From: Zarea fungicola
Lineage: Eukaryota > Ascomycota > Sordariomycetes > Hypocreales > Cordycipitaceae
DNA: 64,000 nucleotides
Assembly (NCBI GenBank): GCA_900169235.1
Contig: FWCC01000141.1
Span: 194,284 to 258,283, forward strand
Reading direction: 5' to 3'
The notes under the pieces were generated by a model. It did no database searches. It worked only from the letters and a program-made list of their open reading frames with translations, and was not told the origin of the DNA. The translations under genes were made by a program, and so were the position numbers. Shown in pieces: positions 41,414-51,806 of the stretch (the stretch's first letter is position 1; the number at the start of each line of letters is the position of its first letter).

Positions 41414-43441
41414 GGATATATACGAGACGGGGATTTCCATTTCCTATGCCCGGTCATCCAGAAAATGATAGCGGCATCAGCGTCGATGAAATGTTCGACC
41501 TGGTATGCGCGTCTGACAAATCCGAGACCGATGAATCGTGTAGGCTGCCAGGTGGGGACGGAACTCCGTCCAAAAATGCCGGAATGCCGGCCGATTGGGC
41601 CGGAAAATCGCCGAGTATTTTGAGAAACACCAAACACGATATACTTGATTAGGCCTACCCGGTAACAGAATTTAGATACAGGTAGGTAGCTGCCTACGAT
41701 ATTAAGGCAAGCAATAATACGTCGAGCCAAGCCTTCGCCAGTGATAAAACAAGAAACTAGCAACAGGTGAAACATTAACAATAACGAAATGACTTCCAAT
41801 GGCAAAATCGGTCGCAATAGTAATGTTGGTTGCGTCAGGATCAGGACCTAGGGATTAGTGCGAATTCGCAAGGCATTTTCATTTATTCCTTTCCTAGGTA
41901 CCTTTTACTTTTTTAAATAATGTAATTAAAGTATTAGCAGAGGAGTAATATATAAACTATTATTTAGTGCCTAGAGTTCTAGCGCATCTTATTGTCTGCA
42001 ACTGGCCAAAGTGCTAACCCTCTCTTGCCCGACTCCAAGTCTATAGCCTTGAGAATGCCGCTCTATAAGTCCTCCTCTTGCCATTTCATAATGTAGTCTA
42101 TATTTTGCGGCGCATGTAAAATAGCGACATTTAAATTATGAAGGCGCCGTATTGGGCAGCTTTTGCGCCATTGTGTCAGCGGGTTGATCAATGATCTGCA
42201 CTCGCGGAAACTTTTCTGGGGGTTCGTTGACTCTCTCTAGACTCTTTCTGCTGCCATGTGAAGGATTGTGAAAAGGCCGGAGTTCCTGGGTCTCTCACAA
42301 TAACAATACTATATCCACTTTGCGGTCATAGTGCGGTGAAGTCTGAAGCTCCAGGCGGCGATTAGATCTGTTCACCGCGTGCCGGTTGCCGGTAGAGACG
42401 AACCCAGCCACACCTCCGTCGGGTAGTTGTATTAGTACATTTAAAATAGGAGTATCCATGTAGAAAATCTAAATAGTGCCAACTAGCTGAATCCTTTGTA
42501 CCAGTGTATACTTAGAGAAGTAGCTAATAATACAGAAACTAAGACTTGTAGCTAGTTAACTGCTGTTCTAAGGCTAACTTGTATGCTATTGTTATAAGTA
42601 TAGTATTAATACTCCGTACACAATGGTATGATAAAAAATATTATCACTCGTGTCTAGTGTTCGTTCCCTCTTTTTTTTCTCTCACTCTTTAAGTTTTCTC
42701 GGAAGAGTTGAGCTGTTTTGCCTGCCTTCCAATTCCTGCATATAGAGGAGGAGTCCGTCCTCCAAAAGTAGCTAGATAATAGAAGATCAAGTTACCACAA
42801 GCATATCTACTGAGAGACGCCCCTCTCAGTACCGTGAATTGTAACTACTCGTGATCGTACCAACAAGCAGTGAGCCATACGACCTCGACGTCATCATCGC
42901 TGCACTGGTTGAGCACGCACGAGTGCCCACATAGTTGTGCATAAATTCGCACAGATGTAAGGTGAATAATCCAGTGCTTCGTTGATGGAATGGACCGAAA
43001 TTCATGAAATACGGGGCTGCATTCAATGAAACGGTTCAACTTGAGAATCCCGGTCAGTTGATTAGCATTTCGGCTACGGCGACTTTTCAAGTAATCATGA
43101 GCTCCCCACTATGTAGCGTGAGAGATATGTTGTCGCGGCTTTATGTGGAGCTATTGCTATGTCCGTTCAAAGTAAAAATATCCGGAAGTATGGAATGATT
43201 GTGGTTATTGTGAATTACATGACTAAAGAAAGATCATAATAGGAAGGTGAATGAATACTGGCTGAGAAGGAGAAGGCTAATCCCCTGCCCACCCAAAAAT
43301 ATAAATACGTGCTCTATTCGTCGAAATAAAGTCCTTCTCTAGATTTAACAACCCTCCAAACCAACAATAAACTCAAGCAATCAACCATCCCAGTCTACAA
43401 CACAACTACAAAACATCCATAAAAGCCTTCGAATATTCAGA
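41414..43441. other. 2-kb intergenic region, AT-rich in parts
   Basis: Promoter of the Zn2Cys6 gene on the left and of a secreted protein on the right. Open frames at 41.3-41.8 kb are antisense to or upstream of the regulator and have no family motif. The 41.9-42.7 kb part looks like decayed, AT-rich repeat. Confidence 0.4.
43300..43307 (+). promoter_or_regulatory. Putative TATA box of the 43442 secreted-protein gene
   Basis: TATAAATA lies about 135 bp upstream of the start codon, followed by a C/A-rich leader typical of highly expressed fungal genes. Confidence 0.45.
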
Positions 43442-43771
43442 ATGGTCAAATACGAGCTCGTCGCTTTTACGGCTTTCCTTGCCGGTGTTGTTGCAGACCG
43501 AATCGACGTCACCATCTATACCAAGGGTGACTGCACTGAGCCTTCAACCACCATTGAACCAATGAGCAATACCGATCAAGTCAACGCCTGCTACAATTAC
43601 GTGTGGAATGGTTCCAACAGCGCTAAAATAACCCACTGCCAGAGTGGTGCCAGCTGCGCATGCACCTACTATGCTGAGGAAAACTGTGGCGGGCAGAGTG
43701 TGAGGTTGGGAGAAAACAAATGCGCTTCTCATGGCGGAGGCTGGCGGAGCTACAAGTGCTCCGCCTTCTAA
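43442..43771 (+). CDS. Small secreted cysteine-rich protein (109 aa)
   Basis: Intronless 109-residue frame with an N-terminal signal peptide (ELVAFTAFLAGVVA, cleavage before DRIDV). The mature part of about 91 residues has eight Cys in the order DC, NAC, HC, SCAC, NC, KC, KC, enough for four disulfides. Sequence is beta-rich (RIDVTIYTKGDC at the start and GGGWRSYKCSAF at the end), suggesting a compact beta fold such as those of small crystallin-like or effector-like secreted proteins, but I cannot name a family. The promoter has a TATA box and an A/C-rich leader. It stands alone between two repeat-rich stretches. Candidate secreted effector or antimicrobial; no activity can be read from sequence. 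Confidence 0.8.
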   Translation: MVKYELVAFTAFLAGVVADRIDVTIYTKGDCTEPSTTIEPMSNTDQVNACYNYVWNGSNSAKITHCQSGASCACTYYAEENCGGQSVRLGENKCASHGGGWRSYKCSAF

Positions 43772-44584
43772 TTATTAAACTTTGAGTTTTATTTGTCTGA
43801 ATATGGTACCTTTGTCTTCTAGAACATAGGTATGCATAATATAGCTTCAGTTAGATATTTTACAAGAGTTCTTGGCTGCCTTGCTTTCCTCGGCAGAAAA
43901 CTTGCTGAAATAAAATTCAGAATTGACAACTTCAAATTATATCTTTATTGCAGTTGGTAATTACATGTAAATTAATAAGCATCTTTCGAGGTGCTAGTAG
44001 CCTCGGACTCGATTTCGTCTAGAAGTTGCTTTGCATTTCTGCTTAATCACAGCGATCGCATCAGCTGCAATAGATCACAATGGGATCGAAAGCCAAGATA
44101 TCACAGAAAAAGAGATGAAGTGTGAATGAACAGTAGCTCCTAGTGCTTGTTTTCATGATGAAGCTAAGCTGAAGTTAAGGGACATCATGAAGGGGGAGTT
44201 GCCTAATAGTGGCTCAGGTGACAACCGAACAGAAGTCTTATTAATTAATATAAGTAATGGTTTTTCTTTTAAGGGTTCTACTCCTATGAATAGTTCTAGT
44301 CTTAACAATAGTTAGAAGTATACTATTTAATTTATCGTGACTTACTTTAGAGAATACCCTAACTGTGACTTCCATTCATAAGCCATCGTTACAAGTAACG
44401 ATCGCCCATGCCGTTAGGCCACGGAGCAAAAGGTTTGGGCTATTAGAGCAATTCTAGCAATAATTGTAGGCGCAATAGCAGTATATATAGCTTTTTAGGC
44501 CACCAATAAACCGTTTATTACATAGTCGTAAAGTGATATGGTGATTCTGCACTGGAGTGGGTAGTCTGTTAGCTATGGCTACCT
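43772..44584. other. Intergenic with dispersed-repeat copy
   Basis: Contains the repeat copy at 44313-44399 and AT-rich flanks. No coding frame supported. Confidence 0.45.
44313..44399 (+). repeat. Dispersed AT-rich repeat, copy A
   Basis: Matches the reverse complement of 61323-61412. Shared blocks include AGTATACTATTTAAT, CTTTAGAG and ATACCCTAACT, then a GGCTTAC/GTGACTTCC-like part and AAGCCAT. Differences include many C/T and G/A changes, as expected from old RIP-type decay. Confidence 0.6.
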
Positions 44585-46081
44585 TCAATCTTCCATCAAA
44601 ACCTCAGCCATACGCTTGCGAGCGTCGCCTGGCGTCCAAGTAAACAATTTTCTAACTTTTGTGTCGCTCATCTTCTTCTCAACAAACGCGTCCATGGCCA
44701 GCTTTTCCTTATCATTAAGCATACCAATGCGTGCCATCCACAGTGATCCACCGGCGGCCATGTGTTGTCGCTCTCCGAAAAACCTAACATCCAGATACTT
44801 CCAATAGATGGCGTCAAATGCCCAGCTTTTTCTTGCGGCGTAGTTGAGCCAGAAACGCCCCATTACCCAGCTGTCGCGCATGTATTCAGATAGATTAAAC
44901 TGCACCGTATTTGGATGTGTGGACGATTCTGCTGTTTTAATGGAGGAAAGCCAAGTATGCAATCGTTGCTCATAATGCATTGCCCAGTCTTCTATCCCTG
45001 CAGGCCACATCTCTGGTATATGCAGTAATAACCACCATGGAGGATCAAGGATGAACTGCGTTGGCGCCGCATATGTAAATTCCCAGTCAATCGCGGCGAC
45101 GATGTTCTTGCATTCATTGACAAGAAAGCTGTCAGGGCGGAGGTCATCACACCAAAGCCGAAAACGCCCTTCCATATCGGGTGCTGAGCAGGAGGATTTC
45201 ACCGTCGCTGCCTTAGCAGACCAATTATCGTCGGCGAACCCAAACGTGGAAAACTTCCCTTCCTTCGCCAACTTGTGGAATAAATATCTAGAGATGTATT
45301 TGTTTTTGCAGTCATCCGCTGATTCAACTAGGTCGTTGTGTTGAAAAGTCAACTGAGCTATGTGCATCCTTGCCAACGTGGTATACCACTCATCTGCTGA
45401 TTTGTAAGTGGTATTTGGTGATGGTAATACATCTCGGGGAATATTTGCTAGCTGGACCATATTGCTCATGTTCTGTGTAATTGGTCTTCCAAGGACAAGA
45501 CACTGTGTGTTGTTATTTTCAGGGGATCCAATTCGATTGAACTCTGGCTGCCATAGTTGTAAAAGACACAAAGCCAGTTTTGAATACATTTTTTCTAACA
45601 AATTTTCGTCAATGTCAGTATCTAGTACTGGTACTTCGTTGGTATTGTCTCTGCGTCTAGACAATAAATCAGACATATCTCCTTCATTCTCAATGTATGG
45701 TAACATTATAAATGGACCAATTTCCGATATGGTCTCATATTGAAGCATCTCTGGGACAGGAAGGTGAGTTGCTTCTCGAAGGAGCAGCCCCGTTGTCGCC
45801 TCGTGCAGTGTCTTCTCCTCTGGAAACTGGGATGAGCTGGGACAGGGTATGCGGACGAGAATATCGCTCCGTGATCCATCAACTCGCACTCTGTAAAGTA
45901 TATTGTAGCCACCGAGCCGTATCTCCACCAGCTCTGCTGCTGCTTCTCCAAACCGCTTTGAAACAGCTGATACCACCTGCTTGCAGAATGAACTGCTCAC
46001 GAATTGAAGTTTAGCGGTTTCAAGCTCTTCATCATTCAAATCCCAAGCAATATCATCGTAATTTGCACGCTCTTGTTTCAT
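44585..46081 (-). CDS. Aminoglycoside phosphotransferase-fold (APH) family protein
   Basis: Intronless 498-residue frame. N-terminal kinase lobe includes EIRLGGYNILYRVRV (a glycine-rich loop equivalent), DILVRIPCP with the ATP-contact residue, and an EATTGLLLREATHLPVP helix. The catalytic loop is WCDDLRPDSFLVN, in the place of the usual HGDxxxxN, so the first His is replaced by Trp-Cys and the Asn by Ser-Phe. The metal-binding Asp is in AIDWEFTYA. The rest (DPPWWLLLHIPEMWP and following helices) matches the large fungal-specific APH family, often expanded in secondary-metabolite and accessory regions. The substrate is unknown. The altered catalytic loop may still be active, as in other fungal members. 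Confidence 0.8.
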   Translation of the reverse strand: MKQERANYDDIAWDLNDEELETAKLQFVSSSFCKQVVSAVSKRFGEAAAELVEIRLGGYNILYRVRVDGSRSDILVRIPCPSSSQFPEEKTLHEATTGLLLREATHLPVPEMLQYETISEIGPFIMLPYIENEGDMSDLLSRRRDNTNEVPVLDTDIDENLLEKMYSKLALCLLQLWQPEFNRIGSPENNNTQCLVLGRPITQNMSNMVQLANIPRDVLPSPNTTYKSADEWYTTLARMHIAQLTFQHNDLVESADDCKNKYISRYLFHKLAKEGKFSTFGFADDNWSAKAATVKSSCSAPDMEGRFRLWCDDLRPDSFLVNECKNIVAAIDWEFTYAAPTQFILDPPWWLLLHIPEMWPAGIEDWAMHYEQRLHTWLSSIKTAESSTHPNTVQFNLSEYMRDSWVMGRFWLNYAARKSWAFDAIYWKYLDVRFFGERQHMAAGGSLWMARIGMLNDKEKLAMDAFVEKKMSDTKVRKLFTWTPGDARKRMAEVLMED

Positions 46082-47131
46082 TGTCAGGTCGCAAAATGAT
46101 CATGTCGTTTCCAAATGATATAGCAAGAAGATTAGCCAACCCTGGCGATGGCAGCCGTCCAAGCAATCTGCGCGGTGTGGCCATGCATGGATAAATCTTT
46201 ACCCACTTCCGTGAGACCTCCGTAGTTGGCCAAACTCGCCGGAACCTGATGCAAACTGACGGGAGCGAGGTAACAACAGTTCGTAAGGCTGCCTGGCCTC
46301 ACAATGCGACCACATATCGACTCTGCACAGTTTTGAATCTGGAATGAGACTGACTGGCGCATCGAAAAACATGATTAATCTGGCACTCGTCCTGTGATCT
46401 AGCGATGGGGTGTTCACTAGACGCCATCACCAATTTAAAGATAATTGCCAAGAAATGACAAAAGTAAAGTAAGCATGCATGTCTATATAGGTATAGAAGA
46501 TTCAGCTATATATTGACACTTTACAGTAGTTTGTTCTACATATAGGACTAAGTGCCGAAATCATAAACGTAGACAGCCCAGTCCCAATGACCGATTAGGT
46601 AGGTCTATGTCATAGCTAGTGGCGCCAACCCCAGGATTAGAAATAGTCAGTAGGGCGTGCAATATTAATAAATGCATGCCTGCTCGCATCTATATTGGCC
46701 GCCACTATGCATGCATGACCTGCGTGAGGCCGAATGCAACGTTGAATCAGGCTGATGTTGGGCGAACCCCTCTTTATCTCCCCAAAGTCCATTCCCATCA
46801 ATGTCATCTGATTTTTATTATTAAGGTATCCTTTCGCTAGACCGATACCACTTTGACGGTAGTAGAGACTGCAACAGCCTTACACGCTGCCGCTGAACAC
46901 GCACGTGCGAGAAAGCATCGATTACTGGTGACTTACAGCGGTTGTATTCCACTCCGACCTACCTCTTGCGTTTTGCTATGTACTGCAGCTCCCTCAATCA
47001 GGGCAGGCACATATATTTGTGAACTTCGCTGGAAATATCTAGTTAGTGCTGAGCCATATTGCTTAATCGACTGTTATCTAATAAGCTGCAATAGATAGAC
47101 GATTCAACTAGTTCAATAATCTGGTTAGGAT
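46082..47131. other. Intergenic, divergent promoters
   Basis: Between the APH start and the ankyrin gene start. Short frames only. Nothing further recognised. Confidence 0.45.
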
Positions 47132-49205
47132 ATGGAACTCATCGAAGCGGCATCCCGAGGGGATAATGTCGCCGTGAACAGGCAGCTTCAGCAAGGTGTT
47201 GATGTTACCTTCGAAGACGAGAACGGTCGAACAGCGCTTTCATGGGCTGCTGAGGCAGGGTATAACGAGGTCGTCCGAAAATTGCTTCCTGCACCGAATA
47301 TCGACGTAAACTCGAGAGATTGCAAAAATGGATGGAACCCGCTGCAGTGGGCTGAAGACGGCAATCACAAAGATGTGATTGCGAGTCTCTTGACTGCTAA
47401 GGGTATTGACCTGAGTTTTCAGGGCTCGTGGGGGGAAACTCCAGTGCTTTATGCCGTCGCATTTGGGAAGCCAGAGGTTCTAGAAGCTATTTTATGCCCT
47501 CAGATGGAGAATACTACCACCCACAGGCCTGACATTGACAAGAAGGATACCAAGAGTGGTTTAACGCCCTTACGCATTGCAATTCGGAACAAATCTGAAC
47601 GCATTATCGAACTACTTCTCCAGTCTTCAGCATCCAAAGAAGGAATAACGCGAGAAGATTGGCTCCAAGCATTTGGAAGCGAAGCTTCAACAGACACTGT
47701 CATAATATCCGAGACGAGCGTTCGCTTCATCTCAGATATCTCAATAAGCTTAGAGAGATTCTTCTCTAAGGAATTCTACGATCTCACTGGGGAAAAGTAC
47801 TTGGTGTAAGTTTAAATATGCAGTCTTTTTTCAAGATTGCGGACTAAAGTGTGTTCTGTAGTTTAACCCGAGACCTTTCACTCTGGGAGAAAAAGTGGCC
47901 CCCTAACACAGAACCTCTTGGAAACTGTGGGCGGCGCCACAAGTTCGTTGACCCCTATGGTAGATCAAAGGTCTTGGTCAATTTCAGGATTGATATGCCT
48001 ATACTCAGCGAAGCTCGGGACGGTCCCGCTGGCATGACCTGGAAGGTATATGAAGTAGCTTGGACTTTGGCCGAAAATAATACGCGAGGGCAGTCATCAT
48101 GGACCTCGATAAGCTACTTCAGCGTTCTCACAGAGGGCAAAGTCCCAACAAACGGCATGGAGCTTTTACTGCAGCTTTTGCGCCTCTTGGAACTAGACTG
48201 GCTCAGCATCTGCGGCCAAGCAGAGCGAACCATCGATACTATCGTGAGTTCAGCGAATCAGATTCCATTACTAACATTTCCAGCATCTGCTGTCAATTGT
48301 ACTCTTACTTCATCTAATAAATATTATTAGAGACAAGATCAGGTCTCAGCGCAAGGAACAAGTCCCCGAGTCATCCGCCAGCTTGCCGAACATGCGCAGA
48401 GGTGTTCTTATATTCGTGTTCACTTACAGCACCAAATCAGTGGTTTAAGCTCATTCGTACAGGAGTACTGTCGAGAGTTCACTGCTGATCCGGATGAGCC
48501 AACGATGCTCAACGTGATCGCCGATTTTGGGAAAGGTATGCGTGAGAGATCAAACCGTCAAGATCAACTCATACGCGATTTACTACAATTCGTCAGTATA
48601 CATCTAATCTATGGGCTTGGATAACTTATTCAACATTGTATAGGAATTTGCATGGGTCTCTATTAACGAGGCCCAGCGGTCTGTTAGCGTCGCGATAAGC
48701 ATGAAACGCCTTACTTGGATTACGGTAAGATCTGCCTGCAGACTGCTCACAATTTAGATTCTCTTCTTCAACCTGATTTGGCCTTGACACATAAAAACAG
48801 TTCATTTTTCTTCCATTAATGTTTACCTCGGTAAGGAAATAAGGGGGTGTCCTTGGTCTCTAACGAGGTTGCCCTATGTGACGTTCGTATTGCTAACAGG
48901 CAGCTGTTTGACGTTTCGAATACCAGAGTCTGTTCGGCATGAATGTGGACATTCTGAAGGACAATCCAAGCTGGTATTGGTACTTTCTCATTGCTGCAGC
49001 AGCCCTTATCTTGACTGCGATTGGATGGGTCGCTGTTCGCATGCGTTTTGTACGTGATAGAACAATCTTAATAACCCCACTCTCCCCTACCATAATCCCA
49101 CCACGTCCAAAGCTCCTAATATAGAAACAGTTTGAACCACTCTCGGCAAAGTTAGCAGTTATTGAGCAGAAATTTACGAATTTCAAGGGCCATACGAGGC
49201 ATTAA
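47132..49205 (+). CDS. Ankyrin-repeat protein with CorA-like membrane domain
   Basis: Seven exons proposed: 47132..47805, 47862..48243, 48331..48591, 48644..48724, 48801..48830 (30 nt), 48927..49049 and 49125..49205. All junctions keep frame, giving about 543 residues. Residues ~1-165 hold four to five ankyrin repeats (TALSWAAEAGYNEVVRKLL, NPLQWAEDGNHKDVI, TPLRIAIRNKSERIIELLL). A beta-rich middle and a helical stalk (SVAISMKRLTWIT) lead to two membrane helices: FIFLPLMFTS, then the pore-type signature SLFGMNVDIL followed by YWYFLIAAAALILTAIGWVAV. The GMN tripeptide at the end of the first helix is the hallmark of CorA Mg2+ channels. Fungal ankyrin-CorA fusions are widespread but uncharacterised. 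Exon 5 and the last acceptor (AATATAG or GAAACAG) are the least certain parts. Confidence 0.75.
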
Positions 49206-49385
49206 AAGCTCTTCCGGACGAAATCAAACGAGGCATTAAAGTAGTCTACAATGGAGTCTAAGGAGGCATATTCAAATCGTATTATTCAATTTAGGGAGAC
49301 TGTGAATGGGCTTGAGATAATCTATGTAACCAATTCTAATACAAATTACCGTAAATTCCATGCCCATCCGCAAAGTAGCACCCCC
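49206..49385. other. Short convergent intergenic segment
   Basis: 3' flanks of the ankyrin-CorA-like gene and the minus-strand gene at 49386. Contains a duplicated phrase, AAATCAAACGAGGCATTAAAG, of the preceding CATACGAGGCATTAAAAG, a small local duplication. Confidence 0.4.
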
Positions 49386-50138
49386 TTACACCTCAGATTT
49401 AACAAATTTGGCGTGAAACACGCGTCGTTCCTCTGGAAAAGGGAGACATTTGCCTTTTATATCATTGTAAGATTGCCGAAACTGCTCCGTTGCCATTGCC
49501 GCCTGGTGGTCTTCTAAACTATCCCAAGCTAAAAGAAACTTTAGCACTTTTGCCATTCCAGTTGGCGATGCCCCATGAGGTATCTCGTCCAGCAGCCACG
49601 CGTAGGTGACGGCCCTCACTCCGTTCTTCTGATTCAGAGACGATTGGGACAATCGCACACATTTTTCTTCCAGGTCCACAATGCCAACTTCAGGGGTATC
49701 TGAAGCGACGAAAAGCATTAGGACCTCGGTCACAGGTGCAGCATTCACCACATCTGCAACGTTTAGGGGTTTGTATGCTGCCGTGTCCCGTAAAACATAA
49801 GAACTTTTGGCCATGGACTGAAAAAGTTCACCATATTGCCGGGAATCGTTATGTTGGGGACCGGATCGATTCATCCAATCTGTTTTTGTAGTAAGACGGA
49901 AATGAATTTAGCATACCACTAAGTCTTATGTTCTGTTAAGTGACGTACCAATTTTCACACAAACCCAGTCTGGCTTCTCGATTTGGTGACCCCAGTGAAG
50001 CGCAAAGCAATCGGTTTCGGAAGCGATCACGGTGATTATTCGCCGCCAAGCTTTTCCATCATCTGACTCTGCATTGTTAAAATCTTTTAAGCTGCTGAGC
50101 TGGAAGCTAATGAACTCTGTCAAAATGCTGCTATTCAT
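49386..50138 (-). CDS. Uncharacterised fungal protein, possibly dimeric alpha/beta-barrel
   Basis: Two exons, 49949..50138 and 49386..49879, with a 69-nt intron; the junction gives VCVKI-D-WMNRS. Product 227 residues. Two similar halves can be sensed: each has a strand around a WGHQIEKPDWVCV or AWDSLEDHQAAM type segment and helices such as GKAWRRIITVIA. That W-x-S/G-x2-D/E-H pattern (LAWDSLEDHQ) is common in antibiotic-biosynthesis-monooxygenase-like (ABM) barrels, which act as small oxygenases or heme/substrate-binding proteins. The assignment is tentative. It diverges from the reductase pseudogene at 50790 over ~650 bp. Confidence 0.65.
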
Positions 50139-50789
50139 CGTGGATATGGATATGTGAATGGTAAGTTCGTCTATGGACCAAAAGTTGGAGGTTCAGCACT
50201 GTCTTATTTAGCGATATGGGTGGATTAGCTACATCATTACAAGGGCAACCCTTAATGGCTTATCACGCCTAGGCCGGCAATCCGAATACATTTGTCAGTC
50301 GACACTCGTGAAAGCCCTTGGAGCCACTGGCCGGAAGGTCGGGATCGGGATCGGGATCGGGGAGGAGTGCTAACATGCTTTAATTGTAGATCGCTGATGG
50401 CAGGCGGACTAGTCCGCAGCGGCGGCCCACTGCCTTGGTCGCATTAATCCTCTTTGGACCGAGTAAAGTTCTGAGCGACGCCGGTTGGATCACACTTGCT
50501 TCTAATCTACGGAGAACAGGTCATGGAAACTATTACTATCAACTTCTTGCCTATTATCGCTAGATGGTAGATTCATTCTGATTATAAAGCACCAATAGAG
50601 TGAAGTTGTATCTAATGCACGCATTAGTAATTCATGACGAGTTTTTTTGTCCGTGTGACGTACACACTTACGTTATTTGGATTTTCGATAAATTGTCAAA
50701 CTACTCATATAAAATGGTAGAATTTGCATTTCACAAGCTGCTGTAGACCGCCACAAACGCAAATCATTTTCATTTCATCCATTACCACA
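50139..50789. other. Intergenic with short tandem repeat
   Basis: Divergent promoter region between the 49386 gene and the reductase pseudogene. Contains the GGGATC repeat listed next. No coding frame supported. Confidence 0.45.
50339..50362. repeat. GGGATC tandem repeat
   Basis: Three and a half perfect copies of a GGGATC hexamer. Simple repeat; no function inferred. Confidence 0.8.
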
Positions 50790-51806
50790 ATGACCGATCT
50801 TGTTCTTGTAAGCCCGAGCGGCTGTCCGAACGCAGTCTGATTTCGACAAAATTTCCTCGTCAAAGGAAATTTCAGCATTTTCCTCTCAGCTCGAGTGTGT
50901 TGTGGTTCCAGACATCACTATCCACGGGGCATACGATGAGTCTGTGAGAGGGACGAAATATATTATCCACGTCGCTTCTCCACTGCCTGGAAAGGTCCAA
51001 AATGAAGCAGATTATGCGACTGCATTGATTCAACCAGCAATTCAGGCCACAGTTGGTATGATGCATTCTGCCATGAAGGAATAAAGCGTCCAAAGCTTGT
51101 CATCACCGCCTCTGTGCCCTCATTTGCGTCTGTGGCCGCTCTTGCCAGCGGCATCAAGGTTGACGGTGAGCCATGGTTCAGAATCCGGTTACTCTTGCTG
51201 CATACTAAAGACAAGGTAGAACAAACCAGAGCGGCAAACACAGAAGGCCCATTCAAAAGCAGCTTCCTCACATACGAGGCCTCAAAAGCCCTCGCGTTTC
51301 AGGCTTCGGAGAAATTCATCGCAGACCAAAAGCCGCCGTTTGATCAACATCCATCCTGCGGTTTTTTAGGCCGTGATAATACCGTGAATGAGGTCCAAGG
51401 TCTCATGAAAGGGACAAATCGCCTTATCGTCGGTCCTCTGCTCGGACACAGCAATCCCCAACCCGCCCTAGGAATTACAGTGCATGTCAATGACGTGCCA
51501 AGGCTACATGTTTTGGCTCTGAATCCTGAGATTAAGGGCCATCAGAGCTTCATTGCTGTAGGACCGGATTACGGCAGGGTGAACCGGGCAGACTCCATTG
51601 ATATTATCACAAGACGGTACCCTAAGCCATATGCTGCCGGCGCCTTTCAATTTGATGCATGTACTCCCACCAAAACTGTGCCCGTAAAGGTGGACAGTTC
51701 CAAAGCCACTAAGACATTTGGCATTCAATTTGAAACATTTGAGGAACAGGTCGTCTCCATAGTGGATCAATTTCTGGAGCTTGCAAAGAAATCTGCTGCA
51801 ACTTGA
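50790..51806 (+). pseudogene. Decayed NAD-dependent epimerase/reductase (extended SDR)
   Basis: Sequence resembles dihydroflavonol-4-reductase/cinnamoyl-CoA-reductase-like fungal SDRs. It starts MTDLVLV but then lacks the glycine-rich TGxxGxxG dinucleotide loop and about 60 residues expected before VVVPDITIHGAYDE. A GTAAGC..CAG pair (50808 to ~50890) might be a real intron, but cannot restore the lost motif. YIIHVASPLPGKV, LTYEASKALAFQ (the catalytic YxxxK appears as Y-E-A-S-K) and GLMKGTNRLIVGPLLG are still recognisable. A frameshift near 51080 separates the first part from the remainder, which stays open to a stop at 51804. Loss of cofactor binding plus frameshift indicates a dead gene. The C-terminal 230 residues could still be translated from an internal ATG, but would not be an enzyme. 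Confidence 0.75.
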
